Below, piece by piece: positions 42,987-54,834 of a stretch of 64,000 nt of DNA (position 1 is its first letter; each line of letters opens with the position of its first letter). The translations under genes were made by a program, and so were the position numbers. Under the pieces are notes generated by a model, which was not told the origin of the DNA, did not search any database, and worked only from the letters and a program-made list of their open reading frames with translations. The stretch is from Coriaria nepalensis (Eukaryota; Streptophyta; Magnoliopsida; Cucurbitales; Coriariaceae). Location of the stretch: the NCBI GenBank assembly GCA_027186245.1, contig CP114489.1, positions 8,253,501 through 8,317,500 on the forward strand. The letters run 5' to 3'.

Positions 42987-45600
42987 TATAAATGCAAATA
43001 AAGGAAAATAGAAACTTGTCAATACTCCAACCTTTTAGAGAAAAAAATCCACCTTTTAAGAAGCCAAAGACATTTATCGGCCCCGAGCCTCCTAAGACGA
43101 AAAAGAAGAAGGCGACAACATCTATAGAAGTGCATGCTATTGGTGAAGTAACAGAGGCTGGTGGTAATGCAGTTGGGTCATCAAGGACATAACACATTGC
43201 TGAGAGAAGTATTGACACTGCTGAATGTAATGACTAACTGGATGAAGATGCCACCCCTCCTAAGTTATGTGAAAAAGGTGATCCATCTAATGATGATCAT
43301 GATGAGGACCAAGATGATCATGTCGGAGATGAGCATGAAGAAAGATTGCCTCCAACTGATTATACTCCTACAATAGAAAATTTGACGAGTAAGTTAGCAA
43401 GTAATTTTGTTTAATTAATAGTATCTAATTAATTGACTTCATATCATTTGATATATCCACTTGATAGTTCTTAATCTGTTTTTCAATATAATTGTTTTTT
43501 TGTTCATATGGTACATATATGATAAGGCGACAGAGTCCTATTATGTAGACAAGATTTTATATGGTGCGAGGATTGTACCCTAGCGGTAAGATTCCCGTTT
43601 CAATCATCCTGGAACCTATGCATTGAACAATGACTTGGGGAGTTAGACAAAGTCTTACGGGCAGCTTATGAAGAGTCACATGAAGTATCATGTTGAGTGC
43701 AAAACACCCTTAACCGAGAAATGGTGGAAGAATTAGGCCAGGGAGGATAAGAAGAAGTACTTGCTTGATGTTATTGTGGTGAGTGATTATTTTTCATATA
43801 ATAAACTCTTATTCTAAATTATTATGTTGTCGTTGTATATATGTATTAATTCATGCATTAATTGTTTGATATGTATGCAGTCAGTGTTTACCATTGATGT
43901 AGCGAAGGATGTTGCGGCTCTCGAGAGTATTTATACTGTTATTGTTCATAGAGTAAGAGCTAATCTAAAGAAAAAGTTTAATTCAAAGTACAGGGGTGAC
44001 TTTGAGAAAATTATCAGAGGTTAAAAGCCCAAAGTACCTTACGAACGTTGGGTTAAGTCATGCTAGCAGTTCAGTGATGATAATTGGCAGGTATTGATTT
44101 AAATTAAATACACATTTCATGTAGGTTTAGTTGTCAGTTTCTTTCTATAAGAATGCAAAAGGTGTAACATGATATATGTGATTCCTATTGTAGAAAACTT
44201 CATGACAAGCGACAAAAGCTCACAGCCATGTTCGAATGAAGCATGGTGGCCCGAAATCGTATGTTAACTTACATGATGAAAACAGAAGCTTGGTGGATGC
44301 ATTCCACAAATCCCATTATCATTCAAAGCTTGTGTTGTAGGTGGATGAGGCAAGCAGGGAAGCATATGTAAGTTATTGTCTTATTTGTTATCTCTCTCTT
44401 TATATTTTCTTGCATGTTATTTATAATGAATTAAACTGAATGGATTGGTGTTTGCAATGATGCTTTATTTTGCATAAGTACTCTATGGAAGTTACTGTTC
44501 AGTACTGTCTATTTTAGAATGTTACTGATTTGTATTGTAAATGATTGGAAAATTGTCTGTCTGTAATGGATATTGACTGCTTGATGGGCTATTGTTTGTT
44601 GTTGAATTATATTTTTATAGGAAAGAATGATTAGGTTTATGCCCATAGGGGATGAAGAAGGAAATTTACTTACCGATCAAGAGGTATATTGATAAGGAAA
44701 TAGAGTTGTGGGCTACAGCGGAAGGACATCACACGACAATTTTGAAGGAAAATTTAGCATTGAAAGCCAAGTTGGATGCCTTAAAGTACGAGAGAGAAGC
44801 GTGTTACTGTTTACATCAGGACCCGTACTTCACCTCTGATGATGAAGACTTTGATTGAAATGATAGTCTTTGTTAGAGTACAAATTTACATCAGAAAGTG
44901 AGGATTATAGTAGAAATTTACATTCCTAAACTTAAATTTTCAGGTAGTTTTATGAGAAAAGAAAGATAGACTATGTAGCATCGATATGTTATTCGGTGAA
45001 AGTACTCGTAACCAGTAAAAGAGACTATCCATTCTATCAAATCTTCCTTTTTGGATTAGATTTCTTCCATTAGCAAGTTTGCGCCCTGTTTCACTATCCA
45101 AATGTGCTTTGTCTCTCTCATCATCTCTCCTTGTCTGCCTCCACTTTCCCTTATTTTATTTCATCTTCCTAGACCATAAAAATGATAGAAATCCCTAATG
45201 CATAATGCCTGAAAGGATTACTTATAAAAGTAAAATTTTCATAATTTTCACATGATGTTTGAGAATCTTAGTTGCACATTATCTTTTAGAATTATGTATT
45301 TTGATTGAAAATTACATTTATTTATGCACTTAAAATTACATTTATTTATGTACTTAGGTAAGCAACGATTGTGCTTCTATGGTCGTACAACCTCATTATT
45401 TAGAACCCAAGAAACAAGAAACGAGAATCATAGTTTCATATTTAGTTGTTGTAATATGGTATGTACTATTATTTTACTTGCTAATTTAATATGTATGTTT
45501 ATTAATATATAGTTTACCCGATGTTACAAAATCATTGCGATTTCTATGCTTGGGCTGAGTTTTGAACCCATCTGATGATGACGAAGCAAGCACATCAACC

Positions 45601-46479
45601 ATTAAGGCTGAGAGTGCAGTGGTCAATGGCCCATATTCTTCAGTTGGTGGTAGCTAAATGAATGATTTGATGGCTATGTTAGCGAGCATAATAAATGTAT
45701 CCATTGCTATACTTTTTATATGTATGGTAATTGCCCTACAAAAGTAGTTGTAGTTCTAGCTGTAGTTTTCTTTTGTGCTTGGAATCAACTCCAAGCTCTA
45801 TCTCGAGAATTTAACTTAGAATGACTTAGTAATGTTGTCTCTTGTGGTTGTATATCTTTTTGTTGTGAAGATTTTAATGAAGATATCGATTTGCAAAAAC
45901 TATTGTACAAAGCAGTGATGATTTTCTTTTCTTTTTTCTACATTGATATAAATAACTCCATAAGCAAAATGAAACCCTAAGAAGTTGCAGTAACTTGATT
46001 GTTTTATGCTCAAAAAATTCTTATCGGTAATTTGCAAAGTGATATGAGTTTACTTTGTTGTTAATTTTGATTGTTATTTTGCAAAGTGAGATGAGGTAAC
46101 TAGAATACAAAGTGATAATTTTCAAATTTGTGGTCATTTAGGATAGAAAAATGGTTCTAATAAATCCATGAGTAAAAATCATACATAATTAACTACAAAA
46201 TAGTTCAAATTCCCAACATTTTATAGCAAATTCATCCATACTTAATAAATCCACATATAAACACATGTTATCTTTTAGCAAATTCAACTTCCCAGCACAT
46301 ACATCCCACCTGTAGATGAACACAGCATCTCCTTTTCTATTTAAAATTCGTTTATTGATTTAGGCCAATTTCAATTTTTGTTCTATTCGGTCCTAATGAC
46401 AATTCCCACGTTGATATTATATATGAACCGAATAAAGCTGATCATTGATTATTGTATCGGTCCTATTTAAATAAAAGGT
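45601..46479. other. Non-genic, AT-rich spacer
   Basis: No supported gene or recognised repeat. ORFs are short, with no coding character. Confidence 0.45.
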
Positions 46480-49015
46480 GTTTATACACCAACGATGAGT
46501 ATAAATGTTGATTACAAATTTGCAAGATATATATGATTACCATAAATGAAGAATAAAAATACAATAATAAATTACACTGATGTCATTTGACAAAATATTA
46601 CATCATGAGAACCTCTCTAGTAATAAGGATATGGGCATCAACTAGAATCAAATGCCGATGATTTGCGACACATCCTTCCCAAATAACAAGAATGCAGGGT
46701 GGCTTTGCAATAGGTTTGACGAGACTCGTTATCGACTACACAACTATTTACATACTAGAGGATGTATAAATCGTCCACTAGATCTAATAATTCCATGCCA
46801 CCTAAGGGTCGTGCATAATAATTCTAAGAAACTTAAGGGATATTCTTCAATTCTCGATTCCCTGTTGTCTCTTCTCAAACACGGTACTGCCCACATCATG
46901 TCTGGAGATGTGGATAATAATTGTATGACTCTATGGAATGCAACCCTAAGAGAGAGTTGATGATAACATCGCACGATACATTTAGAATGATAAAATTTGT
47001 TCACATAGTTCATACTTTTATAGCCTCAAAGGGGTAAGTAGTCACGTGTAGGATAAGTTAATAAGGATCAAATCGGCCTTAATTGATTGTAAAGTTAAGT
47101 TGCTTACGCTTTTTAAAGCCTACATTAATTGGTCAAATCGGATTTAGATGACAAGATAAGATATAAAGGATCTAGTCGATACTAAAGTTAAGTTGTGCCT
47201 TTTAGAGCCTGCATATACTGTTCACACCATATATAGCCTACAAGTCCTAGCCTAGAGCTAGTGGATGTCCAAATTGATGTGTATATGCATGGTTGACACG
47301 TATAGCCTATAAGTCCTAGCCTATATTTAATAGGTCATCGGGCATCGATCATCGGGGTGTCAAGCATCCGGCCCTGATATAACCTACTTTCATTGATGAG
47401 GAGGATCATTTTTGTATCCGCATCTGATCTATTCTGTTTTCTTAGAAGCCGATATTATCTACATTAAAATTATGACTGATTTGACCATTCTCTATTCCTC
47501 TATATCCAGTCTGTACTTACATTTAACTGACTTGATGAGTTAAGTAAACAGATTAGGGGTGTTAGGAATACACCAATAATCTACATTAAGATCAAGATAT
47601 CCATTTAAATTGAAGTGTTTATATGAAATCAACATTGATTAAAAATTTACAAGACTTATTATTACAAGTTTGCAATATATATGATTACCGAAATATAAAA
47701 TACAAATTCATATCACACCGATCCAATTCCACAAAAGGGAACACCATGGGCCTCTAGGAGTTGCAACTTTCTCTGCCTCGGCTTCATCTAATGCTTATGC
47801 AAATGCGCCCCGAAATAATCCTTTGTGGTCGTGCAGGTCAGTTCATCGAGAATCGTCCTCGGCCATACAACTATTAGATACTAGAGGATGTATAAATCGT
47901 CTCTAGATCTAATAATACCACAAAATCTAAGTTTCTTGCCTAATAATTCCACGAAACCTAAGGGATGGTCTGTAATGCTCAGTTTGCCAAAATCTAATGT
48001 CAAATGTGGGACCTTCCCCATCATTAATTGATAAGTCGATGTGGTAAGATAAGATAAGATACGAATGAATCAAAATTCGGCAAGAAAGTTATTCCGCACA
48101 TGGTCAACATGTGTAAAGCCAGTAGAGATGGTTAAGCCTAGAAATTTAGCCTATAAATAGAGTAAGACATGAGTATGTGTATATGCATGTTCGACATGTG
48201 TCTTGATATGAAAAAAATGATGCTTATAGCTTAGTAGCATTTAATAGAATTGTCCTAAAATTTCATTATGACCGGGTCTGTAGGTGACCGATATAGTTTC
48301 TAACAATGTCGGTTTGTATTTCATTAATTTACTTCGTCGGCAAAAAATGTTGTCAGTGTGAATTGAATATCAAGATCATAATTTTGTGTCAAATAAGAGA
48401 GTTTTTATGATATGAATGATGATTGCAAGACTTATGAATATTGTGAATGAAAAATAAAATATAGTTTGATATCAAGATCATGATTTTCATTATTATAAGA
48501 CTTATGAATGTGATGATATGATTTGATATCAATGAAATCAAATTTCTCCAAAATCCTCTCTTCAAATTTAGCCTCGATCGTCATTCTCGACCTCCTTTGT
48601 TCAAGCAAACCTTATGATGGCTTGTTGTCAATCCTACTTTCCATTCTACATCACTTAAAACCTTCAGCTTAGGTTTTATAAAGCTTCCCCATATTCTAAA
48701 CCAAACGTTATGATGGCTTATTGAACAAGTGATTGTTACAATTCTTCCTGCCTTCTGAAGTAGTGCATGAGCTCACAATGGCCGGTGGAACTTGACAAAA
48801 GCACGACCTTTGGTGGGAGATAATAACGGAACATGTTCTCTAAATCTAAATAATTCCACAAAACCTAAGATTCTTTTTATAATAATCTAAAAAATGTTAG
48901 CCAAATCTTAGCAACACACTAAGGGATCCCAACATCTTGAGTTTCCAAATAAAATTTGAGAACAATATTTCATGATGATAGACGAGATGTGGTAGTTTAA
49001 GAGTTGATAACCCTT
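46480..49015. repeat. Diverged tandem repeat, unit about 0.9-1.15 kb, about 2.5-3 copies
   Basis: Landmark pieces recur in the same order. GATTACAAATTTGCAAGATA-like at 46510 recurs near 47660. CTAGAGGATGTATAAATCGTC at 46757 recurs at 47880. The TCTAATAATTCC...AAACTTAAGGG type at 46785-46842 recurs at 47905-47965 and, more diverged, at 48838-48925. A TGTGTATATGCATG block at 47278 recurs at 48176. The copies carry short unmatched ORFs (46652-46960 is the longest), but the frames are not conserved between copies, so I read them as non-coding. Confidence 0.7.
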
Positions 49016-49049
49016 TTATAGGCTCACAAAATGAGTGAATACGTACGAA

Positions 49050-50115
49050 TTGAATGGGGAGTTTATGGTTTAAAATTTAATGCGAAAGCTTTAGAGTTTA
49101 GGGTTTGAGATGAAAGGATTAAGCTTTATGATTTAAGATGAAAGGTTTAAATCTTAAGGTTTAATATGAAAGCACTAGGGTTTAAGATGAAAGGTTAATG
49201 GTATAGATATTAGAGTTTAAGATGAAAGGTCTAAGTTTAGGGTTTAAGGTTCAGAATTTAATACTTAGGATTTAATGTTTAATATGAAATATTTAAAATT
49301 TATGGTTTATGGTTAAAGGTATAAGCTTTAGGGTTTCTATAAAAAGTTTAATCTTTAAGGTTTAGAAGGAAAGATTTAAGGCTTAGGGTTTAAGATGAAT
49401 GATTTATGGTTTAGTGTTTAAGATAAAAGGTTGAACTCTTTGGGTTTAGTATGAAAGATTGAGGGTTGAAGATGAAAGTTTCAAGGTTTAGAGATTAGAG
49501 TTTAAGATGAAAAGTTTAGGATTTGGGTTTAGGGTTTAAAATGAAATGTTTAGGATTTATGATTTAGTCTGAATGGTTTAGTATTTTGAAGTTTAAAACA
49601 AAAGATTTAAGTTTTAGGGTTTAAGATAAAGAGTTTATAAGCTTTAAAGTTTAAGATGAAAGATTTAATGTTTAGTGGCTTAAGATGAACAATCTTAGAT
49701 TTAGGGTTTAATATGAAGGTCTAGTTTTTGGGTTTAATATGAAAGGTTTAGAGTTTAGAGTTTAGGATGAAAAGTTTGAGCTTTAGCATTTTAGTTGAAA
49801 GGTTTAAATCTTATGGTTTAATATGAAAGGTTTAAGTTCTAGAGTTTAAGGTGAAATATTTAAGCTTTAGGATTTAATATGAAAGCATTATGGTTTAGGG
49901 ATTAGAGTTTAATATGAAAAGTCTAGGTTTAGTATTTAAGATTTAAGATGAAATGTTTATTATTTAGGGTTTAATATGAAAGGTTCAAAGTTTATAGTTT
50001 AAGACGAAAGGCTTAAGCTTTAACTGTGTAAGATGAAAGTTTTAAGCTTTAAAGTTTAAGATGGTATATTTAAGTTTTATGGTTTAAAATGAAATATCTA
50101 AGGTTTAGTATTTAA
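49050..50115. repeat. Minisatellite related to the plant telomere motif
   Basis: About 1.07 kb of degenerate repeats of the kind GTTTAAGATGAAAGG, alternating with TTTAGGGTTTAAG or TTTAAGCTTTAGG. The unit is variable, roughly 20-35 bases. TTTAGGG, the plant-type telomere heptamer, occurs many times singly but never as a clean array. There is strong purine/pyrimidine strand bias and no open frame. It ends near 50115, next to GTTACAGTTGTTAGAATA. Confidence 0.85.
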
Positions 50116-51650
50116 TATAAAAATGTTACAGTTGTTAGAATATTTACCAAGCTGTTTAAGGGGTTGATAGGGTCGATGAACCTTTTGACTCTACGAGTTG
50201 ATTATACATCATGTTTTAAGTTCATTATAATATATGTTCAGCTCAATTATTAGTTAAGTTATGTTTATTTAAATTATTTTAGATATAATCAAATTACATA
50301 ATTGAATTCAACAATTAAAAAATACATTTAAAGAAACTAAAAAAATACAAATTTAGGATTTATAAAAGTCAAATTTATATTAATAATATCGGTCTTGATA
50401 TATTTTATACAGTAATTTATCTTAATGATTTATATTAAAAAATCAAATTACATAATAAATTTAAATTTATTTATAATATCAGGATATATTTTAATAAAAT
50501 TAAATAATTTATTTAATAATTAAAAAATATAAATTTATATTAAATAATCCAATAAAAATTATAAAAAAAAATATTTAGACTCCCATACGCAGCGAGAGTG
50601 CGCAGCACCCCAGCCTATCTCGCAGGATAGATCTTAGAATCAACTTATGACGGCTCTTTTTTTGTTTTATATTTCTTAACGACCCAAACTAATTATAACG
50701 GCTTAACTTATCTAGATATATAACTCATTCATCAGCAACAACGTGGAAAGTCAAACGACCAGAAAGTCAAAAGACAAATAAATTTTGGTTGCGTCTACAA
50801 TTCAAAATCCCAGAAGGTCAAAGCCCGATAAATTTGTAGTTACGTCTAGTAATGCTAGTTCGTATATTTATTCCTCGTCAAAATAGGTGGCAACCTGCAA
50901 AATCTTCTTACCAGTTATTATAATGATTATTAGTATAATAAGATTTTGTTTGAAATTCCAACCTGTTATATCAGTAAGAGATAATTTATAAAAATATGAA
51001 TTTTAATTTCAAAATTAATTTTACAAATTATGAGAATTTAATATATATAAAATATATATTTTATTTTATTTATTATCAATGATATTTATATTTTGATATC
51101 ACTTAAGAATTTTGAACTTTTATTTTAAAAATTAATTGGTAATTAATTAATTGAAATATGTAAAGATATTCGTGCTTATTTTTTGATTTAGATATATCAT
51201 ATGTGGTGGTGGGTATTGTTAGAAATGAAGGAAAACTAAAAAGATAATACCAAATATATTTCCACAGATCAAAGCTGATAGTTGCGTTATTAAAATACCA
51301 AAAATTCATGGCATTTTCTAATGCGTACGAGAGATTTGGTTTTGCTTTTCTTGCAAGGTTTGTGTATGATTTCATAACTTTGTAGAACCTTCTCGCTATA
51401 ATTAATTCTCGAAAATCACAATTCAATAATAATAAGAAGACAACAATTAGAAAAGATGAGGAAGTAAATGGATAATGAGATAGTAACAAATAGAAGAGAG
51501 AGAGAGAGAAAGAAGGAGGTCAGTAGCCATAGGAAACGGCGGAAGAGAAGAAAGATAAACTGAAGAAGATGCTCAGAGTTGCTTTCAACCCTAATAACTA
51601 ATTATCCAAATCGATCATTTTTGTTTACTGTTTTTGAGGCTCTTTTTAAT
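50116..51650. other. AT-rich spacer
   Basis: No gene. It is very AT-rich from 50230 to 50570 and 50930 to 51120. A 128-codon minus-strand ORF (51103-51489) is hydrophobic and Leu-rich at its start but has no recognisable family. A GA-rich run (AGAGAGAGAGAGAAAGAAGG) sits at 51498-51517. Confidence 0.4.
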
Positions 51651-51652
51651 GG

Positions 51653-52120
51653 TTGTTTACTGTTTCCATGCAAGCCATTATGGAAATGAACTGTCTTAGT
51701 ATTAATCTTCTCACCGGAGAAAACAAAGAGATACTAGAAAACCTCGATAAAATCCGAAATCAAGAATTCAAGGAGAGATTGATAAAAACCCTCTTAAGGG
51801 AAAAGAATGAACACGAGACAATACTTGAAGAAAAAAATAGGGGAAACAACCTTTTAATATTCTATATCAGATATTCAAGATAGACATTTGTAAGAGGAAA
51901 GGTGATAAGGGAGTCCTCTCTTGATGATCTTAGGCATAAAATAAACATGCTAAAAAGAAAAATACATAATTTAAAGACTAGACTCTCTAATCTAGAATAT
52001 GAAGGGGAAGAAACAGAATCCCCTAGATCATGCGCCATAAATTGGGTTGCCATGATAAGGAAATTTTACAGGACTTGGGTTGCCATATTCGCTTTCAATG
52101 TGCTTTCAGCTATACCTTAA
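51653..52120 (+). pseudogene. Small coiled-coil protein remnant with one in-frame stop
   Basis: One frame is open from 51653 to 52120 except for a TAG at 51881-51883. It reads charged heptads on both sides (SINLLTGENKEILENLDKI, NQEFKERLIKTLLREKNEH; then SSLDDLRHKINMLKRKIHN, LKTRLSNLEYEGEE), i.e. a coiled coil. Around 52030 the character changes to LINE-like sequence, so the 3' end may be a transposon insertion. The family is unknown to me; it could be a truncated kinetochore- or kinesin-type coiled coil. Confidence 0.4.
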
Positions 52121-52505
52121 TTGAAACGAACAGCTTCCAAGTAGAAACTTTAGGTTTACTCTATGGTCTTCAGCTTGCCCACCATAAAGGCCTCATCCCC
52201 TTTTGGCGAAATCAGATTCTCAAGCTTTCGTCCAAGCTAGATCAGATAATTGCAATGAGTTTACCAGCATATAATTCAATTTTGGTTGAGATCTCTTGAC
52301 ATTTCCATCACTTATATGTATAGAGAATGTAATAGGATTGCCGATTCTTTGGCTAATTTGTGGTTTCAAGATTTTAATATTTTCTATTCAGTGTCCCGAT
52401 GTTCCTACAGATATCAAAGCTATCATGCATGAGGATATTATTGGTATTCCTTATATTAGATTGTAATACATTTCTTTCATCAATAAAACCGGTAGGAAGG
52501 TTTGC
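52040..52505 (+). mobile_element. LINE RNase H tail
   Basis: Short frames read as the C-terminal RNase H of plant LINEs: ETLGLLYGLQLAHHKGLIPF, QIIAMSLPAYNSILVEIS, NRIADSLANLWFQD, then a closing ISPDVPT/IMHEDI...IPYIRL-like stretch to the stop at about 52465, with a short 3' tail. The first half is shortened. Stops break it, so it is dead. It directly abuts the coiled-coil frame. Confidence 0.6.
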
Positions 52506-53050
52506 CACAAACTTCATCCTCGTTCTTTTTGTTGAAAGGACTTAATTGCTCATTTTTAATATGTGAGAATCTTTCTTTAAAATAAGTTTTAAAAAAAAAA
52601 ATTCACAATTTATTTAAAATAAGTTAATTATGTGGGAAGTCAGATTAGATTAATTTTCATTATAATTCATTCCTTTAAAAGAAATATCAGAGTCTAAACT
52701 AGTTTCCTTTAGAAGTTGAGGGCTTAAAACATGTAAATATAACATATACCCATACGTGATAGGCATATATTCAACTACTTAATTGCTCTACAAATTCTAT
52801 CATATGGGCACCCTCCGATAAATATATATTATTAAAAAAATTTATATTAAAGATTTAAAATATATTTAATATATAATTAATATTAAATTATATATATATA
52901 TTTATATATTCAAATTATAAGAAAATTTACTCATAGAGACATATTTTAATATTCACATTCAATAATATATATGGTGGGGCTAGCCTCACAGACCGACACT
53001 CGCTCCGCACCTGAATATATATATATATATTAACACAGCCACTCATCCCT
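52506..53050. other. AT-rich spacer upstream of the BBE-like gene
   Basis: No gene. Long AT runs at 52820-52920 and 53015-53030. A short GC-rich piece, GGGCTAGCCTCACAGACCG, at 52978-52996 stands out. Confidence 0.45.
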
Positions 53051-53058
53051 TATAAATA
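53051..53058 (+). promoter_or_regulatory. TATA box of the BBE-like gene
   Basis: TATAAATA lies 70 bases before the ATG at 53121, the normal arrangement for a plant gene with a short leader. Confidence 0.7.
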
Positions 53059-53120
53059 ACCCTTCATATCGTATAATTGAAACACATCTTCAATAAACGT
53101 ATCCCAACAAATAGTCCAAA

Positions 53121-54732
53121 ATGAGAATATCAAGTCCGTCCTTTTTGCTTTCCTTCCTTTCATTTCTACTTCTTTCCTTCTCATTGAGCAGTAGTAGTAA
53201 CGCTACAAACTCAATCTCATCTCCTGAAGCCTTCATTACATGCCTCCAAACCAAATCTTTACCGTTCCACCCCATCTCTGCCGCAATCTACACCACCGAC
53301 AACTCATCCTACTCCTCCGTCTTGCAAACTTACATCCGAAACCTCCGTTTCAACACCTCCACAACCCATAAACCATTTCTCATCATCACAGCATTGCACG
53401 ATTCCCATGTACAAATGCGCTAGAAAACACAAACTTCAAATGAAAATCCGAAGCGGGGGCCATGACTATGAGGGCGTTTCTTACGTGTCTCAAGTAGTCC
53501 CATTCTTTGTCCTAGACATGTTCAATCTCCGAGCCATAACAGTAGATGTCAAAACCGAGACCGCTTGGGTCCAGGCTGGTGCAACACTTGGTGAAGTCTA
53601 CTACAGAATCGCGGAGAAAAGTAAGACCCATGGCTTTCCGGCCGGTGTTTGTCCTACAGTTGGAGTAGGAGGGCATTTTAGTGGAGGCGGGTATGGAAAT
53701 ATGATGAGAAAATATGGTCTTTCTGTCGATAATATCATTGATGCAAAATTAGTGGACGTCAATGGACAGCTTCTCGACCGAAAATCAATGGGAGAAGATT
53801 TGTTTTGGGCCATTAGTGGAGGAGGAGGAGCGAGTTTTGGTGTTGTTCTTGCCTATAAAGTCAAAACTGTTCTCGTTCCGGAAACAGTGACGGTTTTTCA
53901 AGTTAGAAGGACCTTAGAGCAAAATGCAACCGACCTTGTTTATAAATGGCAACATGTTGCACCTCAACTAGATAATGACTTGTTTATTAGGCTTATTATG
54001 GATGTTGTAAATGGAAGTACGCAAACGGGGGGGAAGACGGTAAGAGCCTCGTTCATAGCTTTGTTTCTCGGAGACTCGAAAAGACTTCTTTCGATCATGG
54101 AGAAGAGCTTTCCTGAACTGGATTTGAATGCAACGGATTGTATTGAGATGACTTGGCTTCAATCAGTGCTTTTTTGGACCAACTTCCCATTAGGAACATC
54201 AGTTGATGTTTTGCTCTCAAGGGTACCTCAAGTTTTGACACACTTGAAAAGGAAGTCGGATTATGTAAAGAAACCAATTCCGAAAGATGGTTTGGAAAAG
54301 ATATGGAAGAAAATGATTGAGCTTGAGGCACCCATCTTGACATTTAATCCATATGGAGGAAGAATGGGTGAGATTTCATCGTTTGAAACTCCCTTTCCTC
54401 ATAGAGCTGGGAATCTTTGGAAGATTCAATATGCCGCTAATTGGAATGAGGAAGGGACCAACGCCACGAACTACTACATAGATCTGGTAAGGAAACTCTA
54501 TGATTTTATGACTCCTTATGTTTCAAAAAATCCAAGGGAAGCATTTCTAAACTACAGAGATCTTGATATTGGTATCACCAACAATGGAAAGTTAAGCTAC
54601 GTTGAAGGAAGAGTTTATGGGATCAAGTATTTCAAGGATAATTTCGATAGACTAGTAAAGATTAAGACAAGGGTTGATCCGGGTAACTTTTTTAGAAATG
54701 AACAAAGCATTCCAATATCTCCAAAGGTTTAG
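53121..54732 (+). pseudogene. Berberine bridge enzyme-like FAD oxidoreductase, frameshifted
   Basis: An intronless gene, as usual for this family. It starts with a secretory signal (SPSFLLSFLSFLLLSFSLSS) and SPEAFITCLQTKS. Frame 1 (53121-53423) runs to ITALHDSHVQ and then stops. The rest is in a second frame (53407-54732, 441 codons). Known relatives read ...HVQAA.KCARKH.L.MK; here the sequence passes from the HVQ codons to TGCGCTAGA with about 11 bases missing. FAD is held bicovalently in the family by a His in SGGHDYEG (53461-53463) and a Cys in GVCPTVGVGGHFSGGGYG (53650-53652); both are present. The C-terminus (YVEGRVYGIKYF, DPGNFFRNEQSIP) is complete. Active relatives oxidise oligosaccharides, monolignols or alkaloids in the apoplast or vacuole. 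The single shift would abolish the enzyme unless it is an assembly error or an allele. Confidence 0.88.
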
Positions 54733-54824
54733 GAGATGGATACGAAAATCGATAGCCACATGTTGAAGATAATTGCTTTGATAAGTGTGAATGTAATGGA
54801 GTTGGATTTTTTCCCCTGGTACCA

Positions 54825-54830
54825 AATAAA
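54825..54830 (+). terminator. Poly(A) signal of the BBE-like gene
   Basis: AATAAA at 93 bases after the TAG, with a second AATAAA about 15 bases further. The BBE-like 3' UTR should end just beyond. Confidence 0.6.
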
Positions 54831-54834
54831 GACA

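Larger units (their letters stand above)
40689..45600 (+). pseudogene. Multi-exon transposon-type gene remnant (Transposase_24/Ptta-like?)
   Basis: Several short stretches look like exons of one gene with GT/AG edges. They are 41167-41307 (MVHTKNPGFEKEKKH, basic), a basic/Ser block at 42734-42848 (SVRSLRSGRFVNSLASKK), a basic KTKKKKA segment at about 43095-43115, an acidic NDDHDEDQDDHVGDE run at 43290-43335, EKWWKN at about 43720, and VHRVRANLKKKF...YRGDFEKII at 43950-44023. A block at 44200-44370 (KHGGPKSYVNLHDENRSLVDAFHKSHYH, DEASREAY) resembles the Ptta/En/Spm (Transposase_24) region, which is common in CACTA and other transposon genes. Stops at many places, such as within SC*QF and KTS*QAT, show it is dead. 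The assignment is tentative. Confidence 0.35.

Noticed and set aside
46652..46960. 102-codon plus-strand ORF
   Set aside because: The frame is not conserved in the repeat copy 1.1 kb downstream, so it is probably chance.
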